From the NCBI RefSeq assembly GCF_001941945.1, contig NZ_CP015583.1, positions 1,940,501 to 2,004,500 on the forward strand: 64,000 nucleotides of DNA, read 5' to 3'. A model generated the notes under the pieces. The model did no database searches, was not told where the DNA came from, and saw nothing but the letters and a program-made list of their open reading frames with translations. Below are positions 20,938 through 30,159 of this stretch, in pieces. Made by a program: the position numbers and the translations under genes. The DNA is from Roseomonas gilardii (GTDB taxonomy: Bacteria; Pseudomonadota; Alphaproteobacteria; Acetobacterales; Acetobacteraceae). Each line of letters begins with the position of its first letter. Position 1 is the stretch's first letter.

Positions 20938-22089
20938 TCAGCGGTGCTGCGGCGGCACCGGGCGGATGCGGCCGCGCGGGGCCGGCGGGGCGGCGGGCGC
21001 CGGGGTGTCGAGGAAGACCTCGCGCAGCCGCCCGGCCAGATAGGTCTGCGCCTCCTTGGCCTTGGACAGCACGGCATCGGCACCGAAGAATTCGTGCGTC
21101 ACGCCGGGATAGACCTGGCGCTCGACCGGCGCGTTGGCGCGGCGCATCGCTTCCTCCAGCCGGGCGCCGTCATCGGCCAGCGGGTCGATCTGGGCGTTGA
21201 CGATGATGGTCCGCGGCATGCCGCGCAGGTCGGCCTTGCCGTAGATGTTCAGGCGCGGGTCCTGCAGGTCCGATCCGCCATTGGTGTACTGGCCCAGGAA
21301 CCACAGCAGCGCCGGGGTGCCGAGCGGCTTGGCATTGGCGAACTGCTTGTAGGACGGCGTCTGGTCGGTGCCCGCGACCGGATAGATGGCGCCCACAGCC
21401 AGCGGCTTCGGCGCGTTGCCGGCATGGGCCGCGAGGGCCGTGGCCAAAGCGAGGTTGCCGCCCGCGCTCTCGCCCACGATGGCGACCTTGTTCGGATCGG
21501 CGCCCAGCACCGTGGCGTTGCGCACCGCCCAGACATAGGCGGCATAGGCGTCGTCATGCGCGGCGGGGAACTTGTTCTCAGGCGCCTTGCGGTAGTCCAC
21601 CGAGACCACGACGGCGTTCGCATCGGCCGAGAGGGCGCGGCAGGAGCTGTCGTAGGTGTCGAGGTTCGCCAGCACCCAGCCGCCGCCATGGAAATAGACG
21701 ATCAGCGGCAGCGGCTTCTGCCCCCGGCGCTCGGGGAGCTGCGCCGAACTGTAGACGCGGGCCGGCAGGGCGCCGCCCGGGCCTGGGATGGAGATGTCGC
21801 GCACCAGCGGCAGCGGGCGCGGGTCGGTGGACTTGCCGGTCTGGCGCAGCAGGTTCTTCACCGCGTCGGACAGGCCGGGCTGGAGCCGGGCCTCGAGCGG
21901 CGAGAGGGTCTCGACCGGCTTCGGGTTCAGCGAGGCGAGGCTTTCCAGCAGCGCCTTCATCTCGGGGTCCGCCAGGCCCGTGGGGTCGGCCGGGCCGGCG
22001 GGCGGCGCGGAGGTGTTCGCGCAGCCAGCCAGCAGGGCGGGCATCCCGAGGCCCAGGAACAGGGCAGATCGGCGGGAGAACGGTGTCAT
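20938..22089 (-). CDS. Secreted alpha/beta hydrolase, hormone-sensitive lipase family
   Basis: A 383-residue esterase/lipase of the HSL (GDXG) family. The N-terminus is a lipoprotein-type signal (RRSALFLGLGMPALLAGC), so it is probably anchored as a lipoprotein. HGGGW oxyanion motif (about residue 140), nucleophile in GESAGGNLAL (about 208), acid near QIDPLADDG (about 318) and His in GVTHEFFG (about 348). HSL esterases hydrolyse short-chain acyl esters; the natural substrate is unknown. It starts at the ATG that creates the signal sequence, and is preceded by a 160-base spacer after another hydrolase on the same strand. Confidence 0.88.
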   Translation of the reverse strand: MTPFSRRSALFLGLGMPALLAGCANTSAPPAGPADPTGLADPEMKALLESLASLNPKPVETLSPLEARLQPGLSDAVKNLLRQTGKSTDPRPLPLVRDISIPGPGGALPARVYSSAQLPERRGQKPLPLIVYFHGGGWVLANLDTYDSSCRALSADANAVVVSVDYRKAPENKFPAAHDDAYAAYVWAVRNATVLGADPNKVAIVGESAGGNLALATALAAHAGNAPKPLAVGAIYPVAGTDQTPSYKQFANAKPLGTPALLWFLGQYTNGGSDLQDPRLNIYGKADLRGMPRTIIVNAQIDPLADDGARLEEAMRRANAPVERQVYPGVTHEFFGADAVLSKAKEAQTYLAGRLREVFLDTPAPAAPPAPRGRIRPVPPQHR

Positions 22090-22249
22090 CGGGCGGGTTT
22101 CCTCCGGTTTCCGGACCCGGCCGCGAGAGCCGGGAAGACGGTCCGGGAACGCCGGGACGCCGGCACGGTTCCCGCCGGCCGCACATGGCTGATACGTTTC
22201 GTCACGCTGCAACCGTTGCGGGTGGTTGCCCTTCCGCGCCCGGGATGCC

Positions 22250-23122
22250 TCAGCCGCGCGCCAGGAAGCGGGCCACGAGGGAGGTCTGGGACAGGCTCAT
22301 CAGCGCCGGCGCATGGCCACAGCCGGGGATCACCGCCAGCTCGGTGCCGGGCCGTTCCAGCATCCGCGCGGCCGTGTCCGGCAGGAGCAGCGGGCTTTCC
22401 TCGCCCCGCAGCAGCAGCACCGGCAGGTCCAGCATCCGCCAGAGCGCCCAGAGATCGACATCGGCGGGTGGCGAAAGGCGCAGCGGCTCGCCGATCGCCG
22501 GGTCGTAGTGCAGCACCAGCCGCCCATCGACCGTCGCCCGCGCGCTGGTTTCCGCGAGGTGATGCCATTGCGCGTCCGTCAGCCGGCCGAAGCCGGCATG
22601 GATCGCGCGCAGGTGCCGCTCCAGCGCCGCGATATCGGGAAAGGTCAACGCTTCCGACAGATAGGCGCCGATATGCGCCAGGGCGGCCGCCGGGATGAAG
22701 GCGCCCACGTCGTTCAGCACCAGGCGCCGCAGCCGGTTGCCCGGCAGGGCCGCCACCGACATGCCGATCAGCCCGCCCATGGAGGTGCCGACCCAGTCAT
22801 AGGGCCGCTCCAGCGAGGCCAGCATCGGCGCCAGCCCGGTCACATAGGTCGGCACGCTGTAGAGCGCGCCCTCGACCAGCCAGTCGCTGATGCCGCGCCC
22901 GAAGATGTCGGGGCAGATCACCCGCCGCCCCTGCCCGGCCAGGAGGCGGGCCAGCACGTCGAAGTCCCGGCCGGTGCGGGTGAGGCCGTGCACGCAGATC
23001 ACCGGATCGCCGTCCAGCGGGCCCCATTCGGTCCAGCGCAGCGTCGCGGCGAAGGGGTTGAAGCGGCAGCGATAGGCCCCGGTCCGGGGCGGCTCCGCCC
23101 AGCTCCTTTCAGGGATGGTCAT
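22250..23122 (-). CDS. Alpha/beta hydrolase
   Basis: A 290-residue cytoplasmic alpha/beta hydrolase without a signal peptide. Landmarks: the oxyanion region VICVHGLTRTGRDFD (about residue 38), nucleophile elbow VGTSMGGLIGM (about 108) and a C-terminal His in GCGHAPAL (about 270). It shares layout and the LNDxG and DGRL phrases with the hydrolase at 44788-45642, so the two may be paralogues. It is divergent from the penicillin acylase family gene; a role in releasing or consuming acyl products with that enzyme is only a neighbourhood guess. Confidence 0.83.
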   Translation of the reverse strand: MTIPERSWAEPPRTGAYRCRFNPFAATLRWTEWGPLDGDPVICVHGLTRTGRDFDVLARLLAGQGRRVICPDIFGRGISDWLVEGALYSVPTYVTGLAPMLASLERPYDWVGTSMGGLIGMSVAALPGNRLRRLVLNDVGAFIPAAALAHIGAYLSEALTFPDIAALERHLRAIHAGFGRLTDAQWHHLAETSARATVDGRLVLHYDPAIGEPLRLSPPADVDLWALWRMLDLPVLLLRGEESPLLLPDTAARMLERPGTELAVIPGCGHAPALMSLSQTSLVARFLARG

Positions 23123-23298
23123 GCGAAGGCGTCTCCCGCTCCGAGTCGTGCCAGGGCTGTCGCGGGCGGATGCTTCCATGCCCTGGCCCGCTTTCCGATC
23201 ACGATCCGTCCAGGGCCGGCGGCGATCGCGGCGGCCCGCTGCGCGCAGTCCTCGGCTCCCCCTGGCGCCCGCAACCTCCGCGCCCATACTGCGCGGGC

Positions 23299-25659
23299 AT
23301 GCGCCGCCCGCACCATCCCCGCCATCACCCGCCGCGCCGCCCGCTTCGCGCCGCCTTCGCGGTTCTGGCCCTGCTCGTGGCGCTGGCCCTGGCCGCGCTG
23401 GCGGGAAGCCTGTGGTGGACGCTGCCGGCGCGCGAGGCGAGCTTTTCGCTGCCCGGGCTCTCCGCCCCGGTGGAGGTGACGCTCGACGACCATGGCATCC
23501 CCCGCATCACGGCGCGCAATGAGATGGATGCGGCCATGGCGCTGGGCCTGCTGCATGCCCGCGACCGGATGTTCCAGATGGACCTGATGCGGCGCGGCGC
23601 CTCGGGCCGCCTCAGCGCGATCGCCGGCCCGGCGGCGCTGCGTGCCGACCGCTTCATGCGCGTGCTGGGGCTGTCCGGAAGGGCCGAGGCCGACCTCCCG
23701 GCCCAGGCGCCGGAAACGCGGCGCCTGCTGGAAGCCTATGCCGCCGGGGTGAATGCCTGGATCGCGGAACGCGGCCGCTTCGCTGCGCCGGAATTCCTGC
23801 TGCTGGGCGCGCCGGAGCCCTGGCGGCCCGCCGACAGCCTGCTCTGGGGCAAGCTGATGGGGCTTTATCTGTCGGGCAACTGGCGCACGGAACTGGCCCG
23901 TGCCCGGCTGGCACGCAGCCTGCCGCCGGAGCGGATCGAGGAGCTCTGGCCCGCGGATGAATCCTCCGGCCGGGCCGAGGTGGCCGCGCTCGATCCGGCG
24001 ATGCTCGGGCGGCTGCTGGCCGCACTGCCCGAATTTCCGGGCGACGCCCCGCTGCCGGACAGCGCCTCCAATGCCTGGGCCGTGGCGGCACGGCGCTCCA
24101 CCACCGGGGGCGCGCTGCTGGCCTCGGACCCGCATCTGGGCTTCGGGGCGCCGATCCTCTGGTATCTGGCACGGATCGAGCTGCCGGAGGGGCGCTTCCT
24201 GGCCGGGGCCACGGCGCCCGGCGTGCCCTTCGTGGTGATCGGCCGCAGCGAGCGGCTGGCCTGGGGCTTCACCACCACCCATTCCGATACGCAGGACGTC
24301 TTCGTCGAGCGCCTCGCCGGCGCGGAGGGCTACGAGACGCCGGACGGCCCGCGTCCCTTCGCGCTGCGCGAGGAACGGATCGCCGTGCGCGGCCAGTCCG
24401 ACGAGGTGCTGCGGGTGCGGGAGACCCGCCATGGGCCGGTGGTGTCGGATCTGGAAACGGGCGGGGATGTTCCCCTGGGAACCGTGCTGGCGGTGCAGAT
24501 GGCCAATCTGGCGCCGGGCGACACGGCGGCCTCCGGACTGCATGCCCTGAACCGGGCCGCGACGCTGGAGGAGGCCGGCGCCGCCGTGGCGCGCATCAGC
24601 AGCCCGGCGCAGAATGTCGTGGTGGCGGATGCGGCGGGCGAGGTGGCGCTGTTCCTGGCGGGCCGCACGCCCATTCGCGCCTCGGGCGATGGCGCCATGC
24701 CGGCGCCGGGTTGGGACGGCAGCCATGACTGGACCGGCTGGATCCCCTTCGCGGAGATGCCGAACACGCTGCGCCCGGCCTCCGGCGCCGTGGCCAATGC
24801 GAACAACCGGGTGCAGCCGCAGGACTCGCCCGTCTTCCTCGGGCGCGACTGGTTCGGCGACTGGCGCTTCCGCCGCATCGCCGGCGCGCTTGCCGCCCGG
24901 CCGCGCCATGCGCCGGAGGATTTCGTGGCGCTCCAGGAGGATACGGTCAGCCTGCTGGCGCGCGAGATGCTGCCGCGCCTCCGGGCCATTCCCCGCCCCG
25001 CCGGGCTGGCCGGCGCGGCGCGCGACCTGCTGGATGGCTGGGACGGCGAGATGGCGGTGGACCGGCCGCAGCCGCTGATCTTCAACGCCTGGATGCAGGA
25101 GGCCGGTGCCCTGGCCCTGCGGGCTGGCGGCGTGCCGGAGGGGAGCTGGGAGGCGGGGCCGGAATTCCTCCGCTTCGTGCTGACCGACCCGGCGGGCGCC
25201 GCCCACTGGTGCGGCCCGGCAGGCTGCGACGCCCTGGTGGCCGAGGCGCTGTCCCGGGCCAGCGGCGGGCTCGCCACGCGCTTCGGACCGGACCCCGCCG
25301 CCTGGCGCTGGGGCGAGGCGCACCGGGCGCTGTTCGAGCATCCGCTGCTGCGCTACGTGCCGCTGCTGTCGCGCCTGACCCGGATCAGCGTGCCGACGCC
25401 GGGCGACGACCAGACGGTGAACCGCGGCGGCTACCGTCCCGACTTCGCCCATGTGCACGGGGCAGGCCTGCGGCTGGTGGCGGATCTGGGCTCGCCGGAC
25501 GGGCTGCTGGCGGTGATCGCCACCGGCCAGTCGGGCAATCCCCTGTCCTCCCACTGGGCGGACCTGAACACCGCCTGGGCGGCGGGGCATCCCCTGCGGC
25601 TGAGCCGGGAGGCGCCCGTGGCGGGAAAACTGCATCTTTCTCCCGCTCCGGCACGTTGA
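23299..25659 (+). CDS. Penicillin acylase family protein
   Basis: A 786-residue N-terminal-nucleophile hydrolase exported by an N-terminal hydrophobic segment (about residues 15-37). Such proteins are cut autocatalytically into alpha and beta chains; the new N-terminal Ser attacks amides such as acyl-homoserine lactones, penicillins or other N-acyl compounds. The alpha domain has DDHGIPRITARNEMDAAMALG. The predicted cleavage Ser is in SASNAWAVA (about residue 256), and the oxyanion Asn in the beta chain is in the ANNRVQPQ region (about 505). The residue before the Ser is Ala, where Gly is usual. It is followed 54 bases later by bpt in the same direction. The substrate cannot be assigned. Confidence 0.88.
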   Translation: MRRPHHPRHHPPRRPLRAAFAVLALLVALALAALAGSLWWTLPAREASFSLPGLSAPVEVTLDDHGIPRITARNEMDAAMALGLLHARDRMFQMDLMRRGASGRLSAIAGPAALRADRFMRVLGLSGRAEADLPAQAPETRRLLEAYAAGVNAWIAERGRFAAPEFLLLGAPEPWRPADSLLWGKLMGLYLSGNWRTELARARLARSLPPERIEELWPADESSGRAEVAALDPAMLGRLLAALPEFPGDAPLPDSASNAWAVAARRSTTGGALLASDPHLGFGAPILWYLARIELPEGRFLAGATAPGVPFVVIGRSERLAWGFTTTHSDTQDVFVERLAGAEGYETPDGPRPFALREERIAVRGQSDEVLRVRETRHGPVVSDLETGGDVPLGTVLAVQMANLAPGDTAASGLHALNRAATLEEAGAAVARISSPAQNVVVADAAGEVALFLAGRTPIRASGDGAMPAPGWDGSHDWTGWIPFAEMPNTLRPASGAVANANNRVQPQDSPVFLGRDWFGDWRFRRIAGALAARPRHAPEDFVALQEDTVSLLAREMLPRLRAIPRPAGLAGAARDLLDGWDGEMAVDRPQPLIFNAWMQEAGALALRAGGVPEGSWEAGPEFLRFVLTDPAGAAHWCGPAGCDALVAEALSRASGGLATRFGPDPAAWRWGEAHRALFEHPLLRYVPLLSRLTRISVPTPGDDQTVNRGGYRPDFAHVHGAGLRLVADLGSPDGLLAVIATGQSGNPLSSHWADLNTAWAAGHPLRLSREAPVAGKLHLSPAPAR

Positions 25660-25673
25660 AACGGCATTGATGC

Positions 25674-25694
25674 ATTGCGGCCGGGCTCCGCAAT
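25674..25694 (+). terminator. Hairpin between penicillin acylase gene and bpt
   Basis: ATTGCGG and CCGCAAT form a 7-bp stem with a 7-base loop in the 54-base gap, 19 bases before the bpt ATG. It may attenuate or punctuate transcription; no U-tract follows. Confidence 0.4.
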
Positions 25695-25713
25695 CACGAG
25701 AATAAGAGGGACG

Positions 25714-26490
25714 ATGCTTTCCCGCAGCCCCACCCGACCGCAGTTCTTCTACACGACCACGCCCCTGCCCTGTCCCTATCTGCCGGGACGGACGGAGCGG
25801 AAGATCGTGACCGAGCTCGCCGGGCCGGATGGCGAGGCGCTGCACGACCGGCTGTCGCGCGCGGGCTTCCGCCGTTCCCACAACATCGCCTACGCGCCCG
25901 TCTGCCCGGGCTGCCGCGCCTGCATCCCGATCCGCATCCGGGTGGCGGACTTCGCCCCCGACCGCACGCAGCGCAAGGTCGGACGCGGCAATGCCGACCT
26001 CCAGGGCCGCGAGACGCCTGCCCGCGCCACGGCGGAACAGTATGCGATCTTCCAGCGCTACCAGCAGGGCCGCCATGGCGATGGCGACATGGCCTCGATG
26101 GGTTTCTACGACTACCGCGCCATGGTGGAGGACACGCCGATCACCACCCGCGTGATCGAGTTCCGCGAGGCGCCGGACCGGCTGGTGGGCGCCTGCCTGA
26201 CGGACATGCTGGGGGACGGACTTTCGGCCGTCTATTCCTTCTATGACCTCAACTCGGCGCGCCGGTCGCTCGGCACCTTCACCATCCTCTGGCTGGTGGA
26301 ACACGCCGCGCGGCTGGGCCTGCCCTATGTCTATCTCGGCTATTGGGTGCCGCAGAGCCGGAAGATGGCCTACAAGGCCCGCTTCCGCCCGAGCGAGGTG
26401 CTGACCGGCGGCACCTGGCGGCCCCTCACGGATGCCGAGATCGAGGGCGAGAGCGAGACGGTCGCCGCCTCCCCCGCCCCCGTGGAATGA
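25714..26490 (+). CDS. bpt: Aspartate/glutamate leucyl-tRNA–protein transferase
   Basis: Bpt (258 aa) adds leucine from tRNA to proteins with N-terminal Asp or Glu, marking them for ClpS/ClpAP degradation (N-end rule). The N-terminal cysteine cluster CPGCRACIPIRI (about residues 62-73) is present. The GNAT-like C-terminal part has YSFYDLNSARRSLGTFTILW (about 172-191), LGYWVPQSRKMAYKARFRPSE and a final acidic tail. ATG at 25714 has the good SD AAGAGGGA; an upstream in-frame start is less likely. It is convergent with the patatin gene. Confidence 0.95.
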   Translation: MLSRSPTRPQFFYTTTPLPCPYLPGRTERKIVTELAGPDGEALHDRLSRAGFRRSHNIAYAPVCPGCRACIPIRIRVADFAPDRTQRKVGRGNADLQGRETPARATAEQYAIFQRYQQGRHGDGDMASMGFYDYRAMVEDTPITTRVIEFREAPDRLVGACLTDMLGDGLSAVYSFYDLNSARRSLGTFTILWLVEHAARLGLPYVYLGYWVPQSRKMAYKARFRPSEVLTGGTWRPLTDAEIEGESETVAASPAPVE

Positions 26491-26506
26491 CGCTGGAATA
26501 GCCCCC

Positions 26507-26522
26507 GCCGGGACTGCCCGGC
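26507..26522. terminator. Hairpin between bpt and patatin gene
   Basis: GCCGGG and CCCGGC flank an ACTG loop in the 46-base convergent gap. The stem is short (6 bp) but fully GC. Confidence 0.45.
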
Positions 26523-26536
26523 CACTTCCCCGCCCG

Positions 26537-27739
26537 TCAGGCCACGGGCGCGGCGAGCGGCGGCGGGGCCAGGCCGTTCGCGGCGGGGCCGGCCTCGGTC
26601 CTCACCTCTCCCCGGCAGACCTCGTGCAGCATGGCGGCCAGCCCCGCCGGCTTGCGCCGCGTCCAGGGCGCCTGCCGCAACGCCGCCCAGAGTTCCGTGT
26701 GGCCCGCCTGATGCCTTTCCCGGATGGAGGCGCGGGAGAACTCGGCGTCGCTGCCGGAGATCGCCGTGCTGCCGGGGGCATAGGTCACGTGCAGGATGTC
26801 CATCCGGCTGGTCCGGGCCAGCGCCTCCTCCGGCTGCTGGTCCTGCGCCGCCAGTTCGGGCCGCGCCTCGCGCAGCAGGTTCCGGGCGTGGCAGAGATCC
26901 ACCCGCGCGGCCAGGGAGCGGATGCCGCGGCAGGTCCGGCTGGCATACTGGATTTCCTTCTGCCGCCACTGCACCCCGTCCATGCTGTCCGGCACCGGCC
27001 CCTGGTGGTTCCAGAGGTCGATGACGAAGACGATGCAATGGCCCTCCGGCGGACCGCGCAGGATCGCCTCCAGCGGGGTGTTGGACACGCAGCCGCCATC
27101 CCAGTAGGTGCGGCCGCCGATGCGCTGCGGCGGAAAGGCCGGCGGCAAGGCACCGCTGGCCATGACATGCTCGGGGGTGATGCGGCTTTCCCGGCTGTCG
27201 AAGAAGACCAGCTCGCCCGCTTCCACATCCGTGGCCCCCAGGCTGAGCCGCGTCCCGCCCTCCGGGCCGAGGCGGTCGAAGCGGATCAGCCCCTCCAGGG
27301 TCCTCCTCAGTGGCGCCGTGTCGTAGAAGCTGAGCGCCGCCTCCGAGCCCGGCGGCGCCAGATAGGGCCCCGGGACGCGGGGGGTGAAGAAGCCCGGCTG
27401 GCCCAGCAGCAGCGCCTCCCAATAGCTGAACGCGTCGGACAGGCGCGGATTCCGGCCACGCGGGAGCGGATCGGGGCGGGAGATGGTGCGCCAGAACTCG
27501 GTCAGCCGCTCCAGCCGTTCCGCCGGCTCGTTGCTCGCGATCAGCGCCCCGTTGAAGGCACCGATGGAGATGCCGATCACCCAGTCCGGGGCGAAGCCGG
27601 CCTCTTCCATCGCCTGATAGGCCCCGACCTGATAGGCGCCGAGCGCGCCACCCCCCTGGAGCGCGAGGATGACCGTGGGCTTCGGCCCGTTCTGGGGACG
27701 CACCCGGACCGGGGTGGTGGCGACCGGGGGATTGGCCAT
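26537..27739 (-). CDS. Patatin-like phospholipase
   Basis: A 400-residue patatin-domain lipid hydrolase. The glycine-rich oxyanion motif LQGGGALGAYQVGAY (about residues 28-42), the nucleophile elbow IGISIGAFNGA (Ser at about 59) and the catalytic Asp in YWDGGCVSNTP (about 205) are all intact. A C-terminal domain of about 120 residues follows the Ser-Asp dyad region and resembles the DUF3734-type tail seen in many proteobacterial patatins. No signal peptide is visible, so it is probably cytoplasmic or exported by other means. It follows parC with a 127-base gap. Substrate is unknown; storage-lipid or phospholipid turnover are typical. Confidence 0.9.
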   Translation of the reverse strand: MANPPVATTPVRVRPQNGPKPTVILALQGGGALGAYQVGAYQAMEEAGFAPDWVIGISIGAFNGALIASNEPAERLERLTEFWRTISRPDPLPRGRNPRLSDAFSYWEALLLGQPGFFTPRVPGPYLAPPGSEAALSFYDTAPLRRTLEGLIRFDRLGPEGGTRLSLGATDVEAGELVFFDSRESRITPEHVMASGALPPAFPPQRIGGRTYWDGGCVSNTPLEAILRGPPEGHCIVFVIDLWNHQGPVPDSMDGVQWRQKEIQYASRTCRGIRSLAARVDLCHARNLLREARPELAAQDQQPEEALARTSRMDILHVTYAPGSTAISGSDAEFSRASIRERHQAGHTELWAALRQAPWTRRKPAGLAAMLHEVCRGEVRTEAGPAANGLAPPPLAAPVA

Positions 27740-27866
27740 GCAGGCCCTCCTGAACCATGGCTGGAACGCGGCCCTCCCGGCCGGGCCGATCATTCCATCA
27801 GGAGAATGCTAACCCGGCGGGTGGGCGCTCCGCACGCGATTCCACCCCCACCGCCCGGCAGCGGCC

Positions 27867-30101
27867 TCAGCCGTCGAAACTATTGCTCTTGGGAAAGCCG
27901 TTGGGCGGCAGCTTGCCGGCGCCGGCGCGGTTGCCCAGCCAGCCGGACAGCGCCGTCTCCGTGCGGGTGCGGTCGCCGAGTTGCCAGGTCAGCCCCTCCG
28001 CGCGGCGGAAGACCTTCACATCCGACAGCCCGCCATCCTTGTAGCCCTGCAGCGTCACGCCACGGCCCCGGCTCATCTCCGGCACCTGCTCCAACGGGAA
28101 GACCAGCAGCTTCCGGTTGTCGCCGATCACCGCCACGCTGTCGCCCTCGACATCCGCCACCACGAAGAGCCGGTCGGGCGCTTCCACGGTCAGCACGTTC
28201 TTGCCGGTGCGCTTCTCGGCCAGCAGGTCCTCGGCCTTCGCGATGAAGCCGCGCCCGGACTTGGAGGCGAGCAGGAACTTCAGCCCTTCCTTGTACACGA
28301 AGGCGGCGATGATCTCGTCCTCGTTGCCCAGATCGACCATCAGGCGCACGGGCTGCCCGTCGCCCCGCCCACGTGGGAGGGCGTCGGCCTTGATGGTATA
28401 GGCGCGGCCGTTGGAGGCCATGAAGACGATGCGGTCCGTGGTCTCCGCATGCAGGCTGAGCTGCAGGGAGTCGCCTTCCTTGAAGCGCAGCTCCGCTTCC
28501 GGCGGCAGGTGCCCCTTCTGGGCGCGCAGCCAGCCCTTCTCGGACAGGATGACCGTGATCGGCTCGCGCTCCACGAAGGCGGAATCGTCCACCAGCGCCG
28601 CCGCCGGGGCCTGGGCCTGCACCGTGCGGCGGTCGCCCAGCGTGCCGGAGCCGAACTTCTCCCGCGTCGCTTCCAGCTCCTCGCCGATCCGCTTCCAGCG
28701 CGCCGCCTCGCTGGACAGCAGGCGCTGCAGCGTCTTGCCCTCCGCCGTGAGCTTCTTGTGCTCCCGTCGGATCTCCATCTCCTCCAGCTTGCGCAGGGCG
28801 CGCAGGCGCATGTTCAGCACCGCCTCGGCCTGCACCTCGGTCAGCGAGAAGGTGCGGATCAGCGCCTCCTTGGGGTGGTCCTCCTCGCGCACGATGCGGA
28901 TCACCTCGTCGAGGTTGAGATAGACGGCGAGGTAGCCGTCCAGGATCTCCAGCCGCCGCTCGATCGCCGCCAGCCGGTGCTGGGAGCGCCGCACCAGCAC
29001 CACCTCCCGGTGGTCCAGCCAGTGGCGCAGCACCTCCTTCAGCCCCATCACGCGCGGGGTGCGGTCGGCGGCGAGCACGTTCATGTTCAGCGGGATGCGC
29101 GATTCCAGCGGCGTGGCGCGGAACAGCGTTTCCATCAGCATGGCGGGATCGACCGCACGCGTCTTCGGCTCCAGCACCACGCGCACCACATCGGTGCTCT
29201 CGTCCCGCACATCGGCCAGCAGGGGCAGCTTCTTCTGCTCCAGCAGCTCGGCGATCTGCTCGATCAGGCGGGACTTGGCGACCTGGTAGGGGATCTCCGT
29301 GACCACGACCTGCCAGATGCCGTTCTTGAGCGGCTCGACCTCCCATTTCGCGCGCAGGCGGAAGCCGCCGCGCCCGGTCTCGTAGGCGCTCAGGATCGCC
29401 TCGGGGCTTTCCACCAGCACGCCGCCGGTCGGGAAATCCGGGCCGGGCACATGGCGGACCAGTTCGGCCGTGGTCACATCGGGGTTGCGCACCAGTTCCA
29501 GCGCCGCGGCGCAGAGCTCCCCCGCATTGTGCGGCGGGATCGAGGTCGCCATGCCGACCGCGATGCCGTTCGCACCGTTGGCCAGAAGGTTCGGGAAGGC
29601 CGCCGGCAGCACCACCGGCTCCCGCTCCTCCCCGTCATAGGTCGGGCGGAAATCGACCGAGTCCTCCTCGATCCCCTCCAGCAGCGCCTTGGCCACCTCG
29701 GTGAGCTTGGATTCGGTGTATCGCATGGCCGCGGCGTTATCGCCGTCGATGTTGCCGAAATTCCCCTGCCCCTCGACCAGCGGGTAGCGGGCGGCGAAAT
29801 CCTGCGCCAGCCGCACCAGGGCCTCGTAGACCGAGGCGTCGCCATGCGGGTGGAACTTGCCGATCACGTCGCCCACCACGCGGGCGCATTTCTTGAAGCC
29901 GCCCGCCGGGTCCAGCTTGAGCTGGTGCATGGCCCAGAGCAGCCGCCGGTGCACCGGCTTCAGCCCGTCCCGCACATCCGGCAGGGAGCGCGAGACGATG
30001 GTGGACATCGCATAGGCGAGGTAGCGCTCGCTCAGCGCCTCGGCCAGCCGCGTCTCGTTGACGCGCCCGCCTTCCGGAAGGGTCTTCAGGTCATCCGGCA
30101 T
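27867..30101 (-). CDS. parC: DNA topoisomerase IV subunit A
   Basis: ParC (744 aa) is the DNA-cleaving subunit of topoisomerase IV, which decatenates daughter chromosomes together with ParE. Features: [32 protein letters not shown] (read across residues about 23-54), the [12 protein letters not shown] quinolone-pocket region, and the catalytic Tyr in [11 protein letters not shown] (about 121). A beta-pinwheel C-terminal domain with a single [14 protein letters not shown]-type repeat follows. The length fits ParC rather than GyrA, which would be longer with a GyrA box. It starts 58 bases after recO. Confidence 0.96.
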   Translation of the reverse strand: MPDDLKTLPEGGRVNETRLAEALSERYLAYAMSTIVSRSLPDVRDGLKPVHRRLLWAMHQLKLDPAGGFKKCARVVGDVIGKFHPHGDASVYEALVRLAQDFAARYPLVEGQGNFGNIDGDNAAAMRYTESKLTEVAKALLEGIEEDSVDFRPTYDGEEREPVVLPAAFPNLLANGANGIAVGMATSIPPHNAGELCAAALELVRNPDVTTAELVRHVPGPDFPTGGVLVESPEAILSAYETGRGGFRLRAKWEVEPLKNGIWQVVVTEIPYQVAKSRLIEQIAELLEQKKLPLLADVRDESTDVVRVVLEPKTRAVDPAMLMETLFRATPLESRIPLNMNVLAADRTPRVMGLKEVLRHWLDHREVVLVRRSQHRLAAIERRLEILDGYLAVYLNLDEVIRIVREEDHPKEALIRTFSLTEVQAEAVLNMRLRALRKLEEMEIRREHKKLTAEGKTLQRLLSSEAARWKRIGEELEATREKFGSGTLGDRRTVQAQAPAAALVDDSAFVEREPITVILSEKGWLRAQKGHLPPEAELRFKEGDSLQLSLHAETTDRIVFMASNGRAYTIKADALPRGRGDGQPVRLMVDLGNEDEIIAAFVYKEGLKFLLASKSGRGFIAKAEDLLAEKRTGKNVLTVEAPDRLFVVADVEGDSVAVIGDNRKLLVFPLEQVPEMSRGRGVTLQGYKDGGLSDVKVFRRAEGLTWQLGDRTRTETALSGWLGNRAGAGKLPPNGFPKSNSFDG

Positions 30102-30138
30102 CGCTCAGTCCTCTCGCCCGATGGTGTTCTTGCTTCGT

Positions 30139-30152
30139 TCTTGATCTCAAGA
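30139..30152. promoter_or_regulatory. Palindrome upstream of parC
   Basis: TCTTGA-TC-TCAAGA lies 38 bases upstream of the parC ATG, in the 58-base recO–parC gap. It could be an operator or simply part of a short terminator stem for recO. No regulator is evident. Confidence 0.25.
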
Positions 30153-30159
30153 TGGCGTT

